Positions 23,391 through 33,160 of a stretch of DNA of 34,820 bases are shown here, piece by piece. The position numbers and the translations under genes were made by a program. This DNA is from Ruminiclostridium sp. (lineage in GTDB: Bacteria > Bacillota > Clostridia > Oscillospirales > Oscillospiraceae), in assembly GCA_022792035.1 (NCBI GenBank), contig JAAWAE010000079.1, forward strand, positions 1-34,820, written 5' to 3'. Position 1 is the stretch's first letter; each line of letters opens with the position of its first letter. Under the pieces are notes generated by a model that worked only from the letters and a program-made list of their open reading frames with translations, had not been told where the DNA came from and did no database searches.

Positions 23391-24083
23391 ATGTTGACAC
23401 CGCAGGAAGCGGAGAGCCATGTATTCCCCAAAGCCTCCTTTGGCGGGTATAACATGCTGCAAGTGGATGCGTTTTTGGACAAGCTCATCGGAGATTACCG
23501 GACGCTGTTCCAGGAAAACGCGGCCTTGAAGAGTAAGCTGAAGGTGCTGGTGGACAAGGTGGAGGAGTATCGGGCCACTGAGGACGCCATGCGCCGGGCC
23601 CTGCACTCCGCCCAAAAGATGGCCGAAGAGCTGATCCGGGAGGGGGAGACCCGCAAGCGGGCCGCCATTGAACAGGCCGTGGCGGAGGTAAAGCAGCACA
23701 GCGACGCGGCCCGGGCCGTGCTGATGAAGGAAGAGGAGGCCGTGCGGGCCAACCTGGAGAACACCCAGGCCCAGTTGGCCGACGAGCAGCTGCGCCTGGA
23801 AACCGCCCGCAGCGCCACCGCCGCCTTCGTGGACAAGCTCAAGGATCTGTATGCCCAGGAGCTGACCTTCATCGGCAGTCTCTCGGAGCTCAGCGCGCCG
23901 CCGGCCGCGCCGCCGCCTCCCGCTCCGGCCAGCGGAGAGCAGGAGGCCGCCCAGGCGGCCCATGAGATCGAAGCCTCCATGGCCAAGATCCTGGACGAGC
24001 CCGCCCCGGCGGGGGCCGAGGCCGCAGACGATACGAAAGTCTTTGACCAGATCGAGTTTGGCAAGGACTATGATATCGGATAA
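23391..24083 (+). CDS. divIVA: DivIVA-domain cell division/polarity protein
   Basis: A 230-aa coiled-coil protein that gathers at curved membranes of poles and septa. The N-terminal DivIVA lipid-binding motif is present (LTPQEAESHVFPKASFGGYNMLQVDAFLD), followed by long heptad-repeat helices at about 33-160, a Pro/Ala linker and a short acidic tail. ATG 23391 is used because GGAG lies eight bases upstream; a GTG nine bases earlier overlaps it. The gene lies between sepF and ileS as in Bacillota, but ylmG and ylmH, normally between sepF and divIVA, are missing. Confidence 0.92.
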   Translation: MLTPQEAESHVFPKASFGGYNMLQVDAFLDKLIGDYRTLFQENAALKSKLKVLVDKVEEYRATEDAMRRALHSAQKMAEELIREGETRKRAAIEQAVAEVKQHSDAARAVLMKEEEAVRANLENTQAQLADEQLRLETARSATAAFVDKLKDLYAQELTFIGSLSELSAPPAAPPPPAPASGEQEAAQAAHEIEASMAKILDEPAPAGAEAADDTKVFDQIEFGKDYDIG

Positions 24084-24109
24084 TCCGAAGTACAAAGAAA
24101 ACTGGCTCT

Positions 24110-24142
24110 TCCGGCGGCGGCTCCACCGCCGCCGGAGCTTTT
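24110..24142 (+). terminator. Terminator between divIVA and ileS
   Basis: An 11-bp stem TCCGGCGGCGG (24110-24120) and CCGCCGCCGGA (24126-24136), loop CTCCA, then GCTTTT. It probably reduces read-through into ileS. No T-box leader accompanies it. Confidence 0.75.
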
Positions 24143-24169
24143 ACGCCAGGAGAGAGGAAGGAAACGTAT

Positions 24170-26923
24170 ATGGCACAGGATTACAACGCCACCATCAACC
24201 TGCCAAAAACCGACTTCCCTATGCGGGCGGGCCTGCCCCAGCGGGAGCCGGAGATGCTGGAGAACTGGAAGCGGATCGACGTTTACGGCGAGCTGCTGAA
24301 GAAGAACAAGAATAAACCCCTGTTCTCCCTCCACGACGGCCCCCCCTTCTCCAACGGGGCGCTGCATATGGGCCACGCCCTGAACAAGTCCATCAAGGAC
24401 TTCATCGTCCGCGCCGCGGCCATGCGGGGGCACTATACCCCCTATATCCCCGGCTGGGACAACCACGGGATGCCCATCGAGTCCGCCATCATCAAGCAGA
24501 ACAAGCTCAACCGGAAGGCCATGAGCGTGCCGGAGTTCCGCACCGCCTGCCATGACTTCGCCCAGCACTATATCGACGTGCAGATGGAGGGTTTTCAGCG
24601 CATGGGCGTGCTGGGTGACTGGGATCACCCCTACAAGACCATGGACCCGGGCTTCGAGGCCGAGGAAGTCAAGATCTTCGGGGCCATGTATCAAAACGGG
24701 TATATCTACAAGGGCCTGAAGCCCGTGTACTGGTGCCCCTACGACGAGACCGCCCTGGCCGAGGCGGAGATCGAGTATCAGGACGACCCCTGTACCACCG
24801 CCTATGTGAAGTTCCCCGTAAAAGACGACCAGGGAAAACTGGGGCAGTACGGGGACCTGTCCAAGATGTCCTTCCTGATCTGGACCACCACCATCTGGAC
24901 CCTGCCGGGGAACCTGGCCATCGCCGTACACCCCCGGGAGACCTATGTGCTGGTGAAGGCGGTCAACGGAGAGCTGTATATCCTGGCCGAGGCCCTGTGC
25001 AAGAAGGTGATGGAAGCCGGCGGCATCGAGGCATACGAGACCGTGGCCTCCTTCCCCGGCCAGGAGCTGGAGTATATGGTTGCCCAGCATCCCTTCCTGC
25101 CGAAAACCTCTCAGCTGTGCTGCGCGGAGTACGTCACCATGGACTCCGGTACCGGCTGCGTGCATACCGCCCCCGGCTTCGGCGCCGACGACTATGAGAC
25201 CTGCAAGCGCTACAAGATCGACATGGTGGTGCCCGTGGACGACCGGGGCCGTCACACCGACTACGCCGGAAAGTATGCCGGATTAAAGACCGAGGAGAGC
25301 AACCCCGTCATCCTGGCGGACATGAAGGAGAGCGGGATGCTCTTTGCCAGCGAGGACATCGTCCACAGCTATCCCCACTGCTGGCGGTGCAAGCACCCCA
25401 TCATCTTCCGGGCCACGCCCCAGTGGTTCTGCTCTGTGGAGTCCTTCAAGGAGGCAGCGGTGGCCGCCTGCGACCAGGTGCGCTGGGTCCCCGGCTGGGG
25501 CATCGAGCGGATGAAGTCCATGATCCGGGAGCGGACGGATTGGTGTATCTCCCGCCAGCGCCGGTGGGGCCTGCCCATCCCCGTGTTCTACTGTGAGGAC
25601 TGCGGAAAGCCCATCTGCACCGAGGAGACCATCGCCGCCGTGAGCAAGCTCTTTGGGGAAAAAGGCTCCAACGCCTGGTACGAGCTGGAGGCCAAGGAGA
25701 TCCTGCCGGAAGGCTTTGCCTGCCCCCACTGCGGCAAATCCGCCGGCTTCACCAAGGAAGAGGACACCCTGGATGGATGGTTCGATTCCGGCTCCACCCA
25801 CTTCGCCTCCATGCAGAAAGACCAGGACTTCTGGCCGGCGGACGTGTATATGGAGGGTCTGGACCAGTACCGCGGCTGGGTCCAGTCCAGCCTGCTGACC
25901 GCCGTAGGCGCACTGGGGAAGGGCGCGCCCTTCAAACAGTGCGTGACCCACGGCTGGACCGTGGACGGCAACGGCAAAGCCATGCACAAATCCCTGGGCA
26001 ACGGCGTAGACCCCGCCGATATCTTCCATAAATACGGCGCCGACATGATCCGCCTGTGGGCTGGTTCCGCCGACTACCATGTGGACGTGCGCTGCTCCGA
26101 TAAGATTTTCAAGCAGTTAAGCCAGAGTTATTTGAAGTTCCGGAATACCGCAAGGTATTGCCTGGGGAACCTGGACGGGTTTGACCCGAACCACCTGGTG
26201 CCGCCGGAAAACATGGTGGAGCTGGACCGGTGGGCGGTCACAAAGCTGAATCAGCTGATCCGCCGGTGCTTCACGGCCTATGATAACTATGAGTTCCATG
26301 TGGTGTCCCACGCCATCAACGACTTCTGCGTGGTAGAACTGTCCAGCTTCTACCTGGATATCATCAAAGACCGCCTGTACTGCGAAGGGAAGGACAGCGA
26401 AACCCGCCGCAGCGCCCAGACGGCCCTGTACCTGATCCTGGACAGCCTGACCAAGCTCTTCGCGCCGATCCTGGCCTTCACCTGTGACGAAATCTGGCTG
26501 GCCATGCCCCATCGGACGGGAGACGACGAGCGGAACGTCCTCTTTAACGAGATGAACCAAGCCTTCGACACCTACGCCTTGGACGACGCGGCCATGGAGC
26601 GGTGGGCCGAGGTGATCCGGGTGCGGGACACCGTCAACGGCGTGCTGGAAACCGCCCGGAAGGAGAAGAAGATCGGAAAAAGCCTGGAAGCCAAAGTAAC
26701 CCTGCGGGTGGCAGACCCCGACAACTTCCTGCTGCCGGAGATGGACGAGGACGCCATGGCGGACGTGTTCATCGTGTCCCAAGTGGCCCTGAAAAAAGGC
26801 AGCGGAGAGCTGGCTGTGGATGTCGCCCCGGCAGAAGGAGAAAAGTGCCAGCGATGCTGGAAGGTCCTGCCGACAGTGAGCGGAGACCTTTGCCCGCGCT
26901 GCGCCCGGGTGATCCGGGGATAA
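24170..26923 (+). CDS. ileS: Isoleucyl-tRNA synthetase
   Basis: A 917-aa class Ia synthetase that charges tRNA-Ile. HIGH-type motif HMGH at 66-69; editing domain with GTGCVHTAPGFGADDYE; KMSKS-type motif present as AMHKSLGN (604-611); C-terminal zinc cysteines C893, C896, C908 and C911. The zinc finger and length mark it as the common bacterial (mupirocin-sensitive-type) form. AGGAAGG precedes ATG 24170. Placement after divIVA and before lspA is conserved. The leader is too short for a T-box, so regulation differs from many Bacillota ileS genes. Confidence 0.97.
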   Translation: MAQDYNATINLPKTDFPMRAGLPQREPEMLENWKRIDVYGELLKKNKNKPLFSLHDGPPFSNGALHMGHALNKSIKDFIVRAAAMRGHYTPYIPGWDNHGMPIESAIIKQNKLNRKAMSVPEFRTACHDFAQHYIDVQMEGFQRMGVLGDWDHPYKTMDPGFEAEEVKIFGAMYQNGYIYKGLKPVYWCPYDETALAEAEIEYQDDPCTTAYVKFPVKDDQGKLGQYGDLSKMSFLIWTTTIWTLPGNLAIAVHPRETYVLVKAVNGELYILAEALCKKVMEAGGIEAYETVASFPGQELEYMVAQHPFLPKTSQLCCAEYVTMDSGTGCVHTAPGFGADDYETCKRYKIDMVVPVDDRGRHTDYAGKYAGLKTEESNPVILADMKESGMLFASEDIVHSYPHCWRCKHPIIFRATPQWFCSVESFKEAAVAACDQVRWVPGWGIERMKSMIRERTDWCISRQRRWGLPIPVFYCEDCGKPICTEETIAAVSKLFGEKGSNAWYELEAKEILPEGFACPHCGKSAGFTKEEDTLDGWFDSGSTHFASMQKDQDFWPADVYMEGLDQYRGWVQSSLLTAVGALGKGAPFKQCVTHGWTVDGNGKAMHKSLGNGVDPADIFHKYGADMIRLWAGSADYHVDVRCSDKIFKQLSQSYLKFRNTARYCLGNLDGFDPNHLVPPENMVELDRWAVTKLNQLIRRCFTAYDNYEFHVVSHAINDFCVVELSSFYLDIIKDRLYCEGKDSETRRSAQTALYLILDSLTKLFAPILAFTCDEIWLAMPHRTGDDERNVLFNEMNQAFDTYALDDAAMERWAEVIRVRDTVNGVLETARKEKKIGKSLEAKVTLRVADPDNFLLPEMDEDAMADVFIVSQVALKKGSGELAVDVAPAEGEKCQRCWKVLPTVSGDLCPRCARVIRG

Positions 26924-26945
26924 AAGTTTTCGTCCACCATCCCAA

Positions 26946-26977
26946 GCACGGTCGGCCTGACGGCCGGCCGTGCTTTT
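26946..26977 (+). terminator. Terminator after ileS
   Basis: GCACGGTCGGCC (26946-26957) pairs over 12 positions with GGCCGGCCGTGC (26962-26973; one T-G wobble), loop TGAC, then TTTT. Confidence 0.85.
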
Positions 26978-27035
26978 CTCGTATCAAAATAATTTTACAG
27001 AGCCATCATACTAGTTCAGAGAAGGATGTGACCTC

Positions 27036-27617
27036 ATGCCAAAGAAAAAAGAAGCAAAAGAAGAAGGAAAGCGGATCGCCAAAAGATACCCCGCCCTAGC
27101 CATAGCGTGGATCGTCCTGGACCAGGTGGTAAAAGTTTCCATCCGCAGCGGGGTACCCTATCGAGAAATGCTCCCCTTCCTGCCAGGGCTGGATCTGACC
27201 TTCGTAAAAAACACCGGCGCGGCCTTTTCCATGTTCAGCAATCAGACCTGGATCTTGACTGTGTTCTCGGCAGTGGTGTCAGTGCTGCTGACGGTGGTGC
27301 TGCTGCGGGACCTGCTGCCCCATTGGCGCGCCAGATTGGCACTGAGCCTTCTGCTGGGCGGCGCGGTGGGCAATTTCATCGACCGCCTGCTGCTGGGCTA
27401 TGTAACGGATATGTTCGCCACAACCTTCGTCAACTTCGCCGTGTTCAATGTGGCTGACATCGGCGTGGTGGTGGGCGGCATCCTGCTGTGCATCCATGTC
27501 ATCCTGCTTTGGAAAGACACCCCCGACGAGAAACCCGGGGAAAACAGCGGACACCCCAAGAAAACAAAAACCCCTGAAACTCCCGCACCCAAGCAAAAGG
27601 GGGCGAAGGGCTCATGA
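27036..27617 (+). CDS. lspA: Lipoprotein signal peptidase (signal peptidase II)
   Basis: A 193-aa integral membrane aspartyl protease that removes signal peptides from lipoproteins such as the binding protein at 1576. Motifs KNTGAAFS (58-65), GNFIDRLLLGYVTDMF and FNVADIG give catalytic Asp125 and Asp141. Four membrane helices are visible. N- and C-termini are longer than usual, with a basic head and a Lys/Pro tail (residues 160-193). AGAAGGATG precedes ATG 27036. Its TGA overlaps the next gene's ATG. Confidence 0.95.
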   Translation: MPKKKEAKEEGKRIAKRYPALAIAWIVLDQVVKVSIRSGVPYREMLPFLPGLDLTFVKNTGAAFSMFSNQTWILTVFSAVVSVLLTVVLLRDLLPHWRARLALSLLLGGAVGNFIDRLLLGYVTDMFATTFVNFAVFNVADIGVVVGGILLCIHVILLWKDTPDEKPGENSGHPKKTKTPETPAPKQKGAKGS

Positions 27618-28531
27618 TGGTCACGCTGCACGCGGAGGTGGAGGGCCAGCGGGTGGATCAGTTCCTGTCGGAGGTGCTGCCGCAGCTGAGCCGCTCCGCC
27701 GCCCAGCGCCTGCTGGAAGAGGGCAGAGCCTTCTCCCACGGTAAAGTGCTGAAGAAAAACTACCGGCTTCAGGCCGGGGAAGAAGTGGTCCTGACCATCC
27801 CGGACCCAGAGCCCCCCGCCCACCTGCTGCCCCAAGCGATCCCCCTGGACGTGCGCTACGAGGACGAAGACGTCATCGTGGTGAACAAGCCGGTGGGGAT
27901 GGTGGTCCACCCCGCCCCAGGCCACCCCGACGGGACGCTGGTGAACGCCCTGCTCTACCACTGCGGGGAGAGCCTGTCCGGGATCAACGGCTCCCTGCGG
28001 CCCGGGATCGTCCACCGAATCGACCGGGATACCAGCGGCCTGATCATCGCCGCCAAAAACGACGCCGCCCACGTCAGCCTTGCCGAGCAGCTGAAGGACC
28101 ACTCCCTGCACCGGATCTACGAGGCCGTGGTGGCAGGCGGCCTGCGGGAGGACCGGGGCGCCATCGAGCTCCCCATCGCCCGCCACCCCACCGAGCGAAA
28201 GAAAATGGCCGTGAACCATTGGGAGGGCCGCTGGGCCCTGACCCACTGGGAGGTTTTGCAGCGCTTCGCCGGCTATACCCACGTCCAGTGCCGTCTGGCC
28301 ACAGGACGGACCCATCAGATCCGCGTCCACTTCTCCGCCATAGGCCACCCTGTGCTGGGGGACCCCGTCTACGGCGGCATCCGGAAAGGCTTCCCCGGAC
28401 TGAACGGCCAGTGCCTCCACGCCCAAGCCCTCCACTTCCGCCATCCCAGGAGCGGGAAGCGGGTGGAGGTGGTGTGCCCCCTGCCGGAGTATTTTTCCGC
28501 AGTCTTGACAAAGTGCGCCTCCTTCCGTTAA
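27614..28531 (+). CDS. RluA/RluD-family 23S rRNA pseudouridine synthase
   Basis: A 305-aa enzyme that isomerises uridines in RNA. An N-terminal S4 RNA-binding domain is at about 12-60, then the catalytic domain with HRIDRDTSGL (134-143; catalytic Asp137) and CRLATGRTHQIRVH. ATG 27614 overlaps the lspA stop (ATGA); ATG 27617 is also possible. The lspA-rluD order is conserved in Bacillota, so the RluD-like role is likely, but the exact target uridines are not shown. Confidence 0.92.
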   Translation: MMVTLHAEVEGQRVDQFLSEVLPQLSRSAAQRLLEEGRAFSHGKVLKKNYRLQAGEEVVLTIPDPEPPAHLLPQAIPLDVRYEDEDVIVVNKPVGMVVHPAPGHPDGTLVNALLYHCGESLSGINGSLRPGIVHRIDRDTSGLIIAAKNDAAHVSLAEQLKDHSLHRIYEAVVAGGLREDRGAIELPIARHPTERKKMAVNHWEGRWALTHWEVLQRFAGYTHVQCRLATGRTHQIRVHFSAIGHPVLGDPVYGGIRKGFPGLNGQCLHAQALHFRHPRSGKRVEVVCPLPEYFSAVLTKCASFR

Positions 28532-28534
28532 AAT
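28505..28534 (+). promoter_or_regulatory. Sigma-A promoter upstream of the HAD phosphatase
   Basis: TTGACA (28505-28510), 18 bases, TAAAAT (28529-28534), overlapping the end of the pseudouridine synthase gene. The -35 is perfect. Confidence 0.7.
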
Positions 28535-28583
28535 AGAGTAAAATAGAGGTAATATGCGCCCCAAGCAGAAAGGAGGGCTCCCA

Positions 28584-29417
28584 GTGGGACGGTTCAGCGG
28601 CGTGCTGCTTGCCAGCGACTATGACGACACCCTCTACAATAGAAGCGGGCGGATCTCCCCCCGGAACCGGGCGGCCCTCCAGCACTTCGTGGAAGAGGGG
28701 GGCCTGTTTACCATTTCCACCGGACGCTCCTATATCAACTTCGCCATCCAGATGGAGCGGGAACGGCTGCCGGTGAATGTGCCGGTGGTGCTGTCCAACG
28801 GGGCGGCAATCTATGACTTCCATCGGGGACGGCTGCTGTGGCAGAGCCCGCTGCCCAAGGAGGCCGCCGGACACCTGCAGCTTCTGTGCGCCGCCTATCC
28901 CCAGCTGGGCTTTGAGGCGTATTATGAGAATGAAGTGTATACCTTCCGGGCAAACGGGGTGACCAGACACCACTTGAAGCGGTGCTGCCTGGAAGGTCTG
29001 CCCCGGGAGATCCAGGAAATGCCCGGCCCGTGGGTGAAGGTGATCCTGCAGCACGAGGACCCGGCCTACTTGAACCAGGTGCAGGAAGAGCTATGCTTGG
29101 TCTGGGGAGATTTTTACGAAGTCACCTTTTCCAACCCGTACCTGCTGGAGGTGACCGCCAAGGGCGCCAACAAAGGCAGCGCCGTGGAATGGGTGGCCCA
29201 GGAACTGGGCATCCGGGGAGAAGATGTGTACTGCGTGGGGAATGGGCTCAACGATATCTCCATGCTGGCGGTGTCCGCGGTGCCCTACGCGCCGTCGGAC
29301 TGCTACCAGGAGCTGAAGGATTGGGGGGCGGTGCTGCTGCCGCCCTGCGATGAGGATTGTATCGCCCACCTGATCGGAGTGCTGGAGGAGCGGTACCAGG
29401 ACAGAAAGGAGCCGTGA
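28584..29417 (+). CDS. Cof-type HAD-superfamily phosphatase
   Basis: A 277-aa cytosolic phosphatase, substrate unknown but typically sugar phosphates or nucleotides. Motif I is SDYDDTLYN with nucleophile Asp12 and acid/base Asp14; STGRS and KGSAVEW follow; motif IV is GNGLNDISML. The C2-type cap is in the middle. GTG 28584 is preferred because AGGAGGG lies eight bases upstream; ATG 28554 would add ten residues absent from relatives. It has its own promoter and is followed 4 bases later by the Uma2 gene. Confidence 0.88.
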   Translation: MGRFSGVLLASDYDDTLYNRSGRISPRNRAALQHFVEEGGLFTISTGRSYINFAIQMERERLPVNVPVVLSNGAAIYDFHRGRLLWQSPLPKEAAGHLQLLCAAYPQLGFEAYYENEVYTFRANGVTRHHLKRCCLEGLPREIQEMPGPWVKVILQHEDPAYLNQVQEELCLVWGDFYEVTFSNPYLLEVTAKGANKGSAVEWVAQELGIRGEDVYCVGNGLNDISMLAVSAVPYAPSDCYQELKDWGAVLLPPCDEDCIAHLIGVLEERYQDRKEP

Positions 29418-29421
29418 GGGT

Positions 29422-29997
29422 ATGGCAGTTCCAAAGGAAAGAGAACGGTATTCGTATGCAGATTGTCTCACCTGGGACGAGAAGGACCGGATCGAGATCA
29501 TCGACGGGGAGGCTTATATGATGTCCCCGCCGAACCTTACCCATCAGCGGATCAGCAGAAGGCTGACCAGTCAGATCGATGCCTTTCTGCAGGGAAAGGA
29601 GTGCGAGCTTTTCTACGCCCCCTTCGGGGTCCGCCTGTTTGAGAAGGACGGAGACCGGCCGGAGGATGTGGATACCTTGGTGGAGCCGGATCTCTCTGTG
29701 ATCTGCGATAAGAATAAGCTGGACGATGCCGGATGCAAGGGCGCGCCGGATTTTATCATCGAGATCATGTCCCCGTCCAACCGGCGGCACGACAAGGTGA
29801 CCAAGCTGAACCTGTATCAGCGGGCCGGGGTGCGGGAATACTGGATCGTCAGCCCAGAGATGCAGACCATCGAGGTCTTCCTGCTGGAAGACGGCTTTCT
29901 GAAACCAAAAGAATTCTACGGCAGGGACGATCAGGCAAAGGTTACCGTCCTGGAGGGATGCCAGGTGGACCTGAGCAAAGTCTTTGAGGAGGGATAA
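29422..29997 (+). CDS. Uma2-family (DUF820) putative nuclease
   Basis: A 191-aa protein with a PD-(D/E)xK-like core: VEPDLSVICD, then APDFIIEIMSPSNRR and REYWIV. The family is common in cyanobacteria and Clostridia, annotated as restriction-endonuclease-like with no settled function. AAAGGAG precedes ATG 29422, four bases after the phosphatase stop. A paralogue lies at 33568-34137 on the other strand. Confidence 0.85.
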   Translation: MAVPKERERYSYADCLTWDEKDRIEIIDGEAYMMSPPNLTHQRISRRLTSQIDAFLQGKECELFYAPFGVRLFEKDGDRPEDVDTLVEPDLSVICDKNKLDDAGCKGAPDFIIEIMSPSNRRHDKVTKLNLYQRAGVREYWIVSPEMQTIEVFLLEDGFLKPKEFYGRDDQAKVTVLEGCQVDLSKVFEEG

Positions 29998-30044
29998 CCG
30001 CCCCCATCCCCCGGGAAAGAAATCCGGGAAATCGAAAAAAGTGG

Positions 30045-30073
30045 TTGATTTTTGTAGACAGGCCCGGTATAAT
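30045..30073 (+). promoter_or_regulatory. Sigma-A promoter of the thiolase gene
   Basis: TTGATT (30045-30050), 17 bases, TATAAT (30068-30073). The leader is about 58 bases, ending in TTGGAGGTTC before ATG 30138. Confidence 0.8.
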
Positions 30074-30137
30074 ATTGAAGTAACTGTGATAGACTTGTGG
30101 CTCAGCCCACAGGAAATTTTTTGGAGGTTCGATCATC

Positions 30138-31394
<1,257 letters not shown>

Positions 31395-31463
31395 GCCATT
31401 TCTGTCCGGCATAACGGTTTTATCAGCTGAAAAAGGACCCTCTTCTTTGAGGAGGGTACCATA

Positions 31464-31515
31464 AGAAAGCGAACACCCGCTGAAAAGGACTGCTTTTCAG
31501 CGGGTGCTGCTTTCT
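31464..31515 (+). terminator. Terminator after the thiolase gene
   Basis: A long stem: CACCCGCTGAAAAG (31474-31487) pairs perfectly with CTTTTCAGCGGGTG (31493-31506), extended by AGAAAGC (31464-31470) with GCTTTCT (31509-31515). A smaller hairpin (ACCCTC/GAGGGT, 31437-31457) precedes it. The rest of 31395-31690 holds only the DUF368 promoter. Confidence 0.8.
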
Positions 31516-31653
31516 AAAAAACGGAAGAAAAAGGATGGGGCGGGGAAATCAGATGGCGGAACGACCCGCGTTTTTTCATCACCGAGAGACCCGTTTCGTC
31601 AGGAAACCTTAAGAAAGCATTCACCGAACGTTTATATTTCGCCCGGAAAACTG

Positions 31654-31662
31654 TGGTATAAT
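31654..31662 (+). promoter_or_regulatory. Extended -10 promoter of the DUF368 gene
   Basis: TGGTATAAT: extended TG at 31654-31655, perfect TATAAT at 31657-31662. The -35 region is poor (TATTTC), as is common with extended -10 promoters. Confidence 0.6.
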
Positions 31663-31689
31663 GGTCCAGACGAAAGGAGGTGGCAGCGG

Positions 31690-32589
31690 GTGAAGCAAGG
31701 TCTGCTGTATCCCTTCCAGGGCTTTTGCATGGCCCTGGCGGATAGCGTGCCCGGCGTGTCCGGAGGGACCATCGCCCTCATCATGGGATTTTATGAGCCC
31801 TTCGTGGGCGCTCTGCACAGCCTCTTCGGGAAGGACCCGATGCGCCGGAAACGGGCGTTTTTCTATCTATGCCGTCTGGGCGTGGGTTGGGGGACCGGGC
31901 TGCTGCTGTCCATCCTGGCGCTGTCCCGGCTGTTTGAGAGCAACATCTATTTTTTGAGCTCCCTCTTTTTGGGCCTGACCACGGGGGCGATCCCGCTGCT
32001 GGTGCGGCGGGAGGCGTGGTGCATGAAAGGCGCCTGGTGGCACAAGCTGTTTACGGTGCTGGGCTGCGGCGCAGTCTGCGCCCTGTTCTCCGCCAGCGGA
32101 GCGGTGGAGGGGATGGGGCATCTGCGGTATACCGCTCTGGAGCCGGAGCAGTATCTATACCTCTTTGTGGCTGGGGCGCTGGCCATCGTGTCGATGGTGC
32201 TGCCGGGGATTTCCGGCTCTACGCTGCTGCTGATCCTGGGGGTTTATCTGCCCACGGTGTACGCCATAGGGGAGCTGCTGCGGGGGACGGTTTCCGTCCT
32301 GCCGGGCTTGTGCGTCCTGGCTGCTGGGGCGCTGCTGGGGGCCATGGGCTCTGTGCGCTTTATCCGGGCGGCGCTGCGGCGGTATCGGGGGCAGATGGTT
32401 TATCTCATCCTGGGACTGATGCTGGGGTCGCTGTTTGCCATCGTCAGAGGGCCGGCGACCCTGGACCCGCCGAAGCTGCCGCTGCAGGTGGAGTCCTTTC
32501 AGATTTTGGGTTTCCTGCTGGGGCTGGCGATCCTGCTGGGGTTGGAGCGGCTGAAGAAGAGTATCGTGCGGGAGCGGCAGAAGGACTGA
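31690..32589 (+). CDS. DUF368 polyprenyl-phosphate transporter
   Basis: A 299-aa polytopic membrane protein. DUF368 proteins have been identified as candidate translocases that return undecaprenyl phosphate to the inner leaflet for cell-wall synthesis. The family's two repeated motifs are present: ADSVPGVSGGTIALIMGFYE near the N-terminus and SMVLPGISGSTLLLILGVY in the second half. GTG 31690 is set by AAGGAGGTG seven bases upstream; a longer frame exists but its extra N-terminus is charged and precedes the promoter. Confidence 0.88.
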   Translation: MKQGLLYPFQGFCMALADSVPGVSGGTIALIMGFYEPFVGALHSLFGKDPMRRKRAFFYLCRLGVGWGTGLLLSILALSRLFESNIYFLSSLFLGLTTGAIPLLVRREAWCMKGAWWHKLFTVLGCGAVCALFSASGAVEGMGHLRYTALEPEQYLYLFVAGALAIVSMVLPGISGSTLLLILGVYLPTVYAIGELLRGTVSVLPGLCVLAAGALLGAMGSVRFIRAALRRYRGQMVYLILGLMLGSLFAIVRGPATLDPPKLPLQVESFQILGFLLGLAILLGLERLKKSIVRERQKD

Positions 32590-32656
32590 CTTTTTCTTGT
32601 GATTTTGCGTAAACTATAGTAAGATACAGGAAGGGATAGAGAAAGGAGTGGCGGGC

Positions 32657-33160
32657 ATGGAACGAATCTTGGATGTAGCCGCATACATCGTGAAACAGTA
32701 CAAGACACTGACCGGAGATACCCTGGATGAAATGAAACTGCATAAGCTGCTCTACTGTACCCAGCGGGAATCCTTTGCGATCCTGGACGAGCCGGCCTTT
32801 GAGGGCGAAATGGAGGGCTGGAAGTACGGGCCTGTTTCCCGGGAAGTGCGCAGCGAATACTATAACGGGGAGATCCTTGCGCCCACCCGAGGGATTTCGG
32901 ATCGTGTAGCGTATATCGTCAACAATGTGATCCTGGAATACGGCGCGCTGGCTTCCTGGAAGCTGAGTCAGCTCTCCCATCGGGAGATCGCTTGGCAAAA
33001 TGCCCGGAAGGGCTTATCTCCCCAGGAAAACGGGAGCGTGCCCTTGAAGCTGGAGGATATCCGGGAGGATGCCAAGAAGGTCCGTCCCTATGACCATGTG
33101 TGGGATATGTACTACGATGAGATGGAGGACTGTGCGCCGGAGGAGGGTGGTTCCGTTTGA
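32657..33160 (+). CDS. Panacea-domain (SocA-like, DUF4065) candidate antitoxin
   Basis: A 167-aa protein with a Panacea/SocA pattern: ILDVAAYIVKQY, MKLHKLLYCTQ, EGEMEGWKYGPVSREVRSEY and a C-terminal helix pair (LSQLSHREIAWQNARKG). Panacea is known as a promiscuous antitoxin domain that neutralises unrelated toxins, and some SocA relatives work as ClpXP adaptors. ATG 32657 is chosen because AAAGGAG lies nine bases upstream. The stop overlaps the next gene's TTG start (TTGA), tightly coupling it to a MazF-like protein. Confidence 0.85.
   Translation: MERILDVAAYIVKQYKTLTGDTLDEMKLHKLLYCTQRESFAILDEPAFEGEMEGWKYGPVSREVRSEYYNGEILAPTRGISDRVAYIVNNVILEYGALASWKLSQLSHREIAWQNARKGLSPQENGSVPLKLEDIREDAKKVRPYDHVWDMYYDEMEDCAPEEGGSV

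Noticed and set aside
24084..24169. T-box riboswitch upstream of ileS
   Set aside because: The 86-base gap has one terminator-like hairpin but no T-box sequence (AGGGTGGNACCGCG), specifier loop or room for them.
31437..31457. Separate terminator ACCCTC/GAGGGT after the thiolase gene
   Set aside because: A six-bp stem without T tract; the longer stem at 31464-31515 is the convincing terminator.
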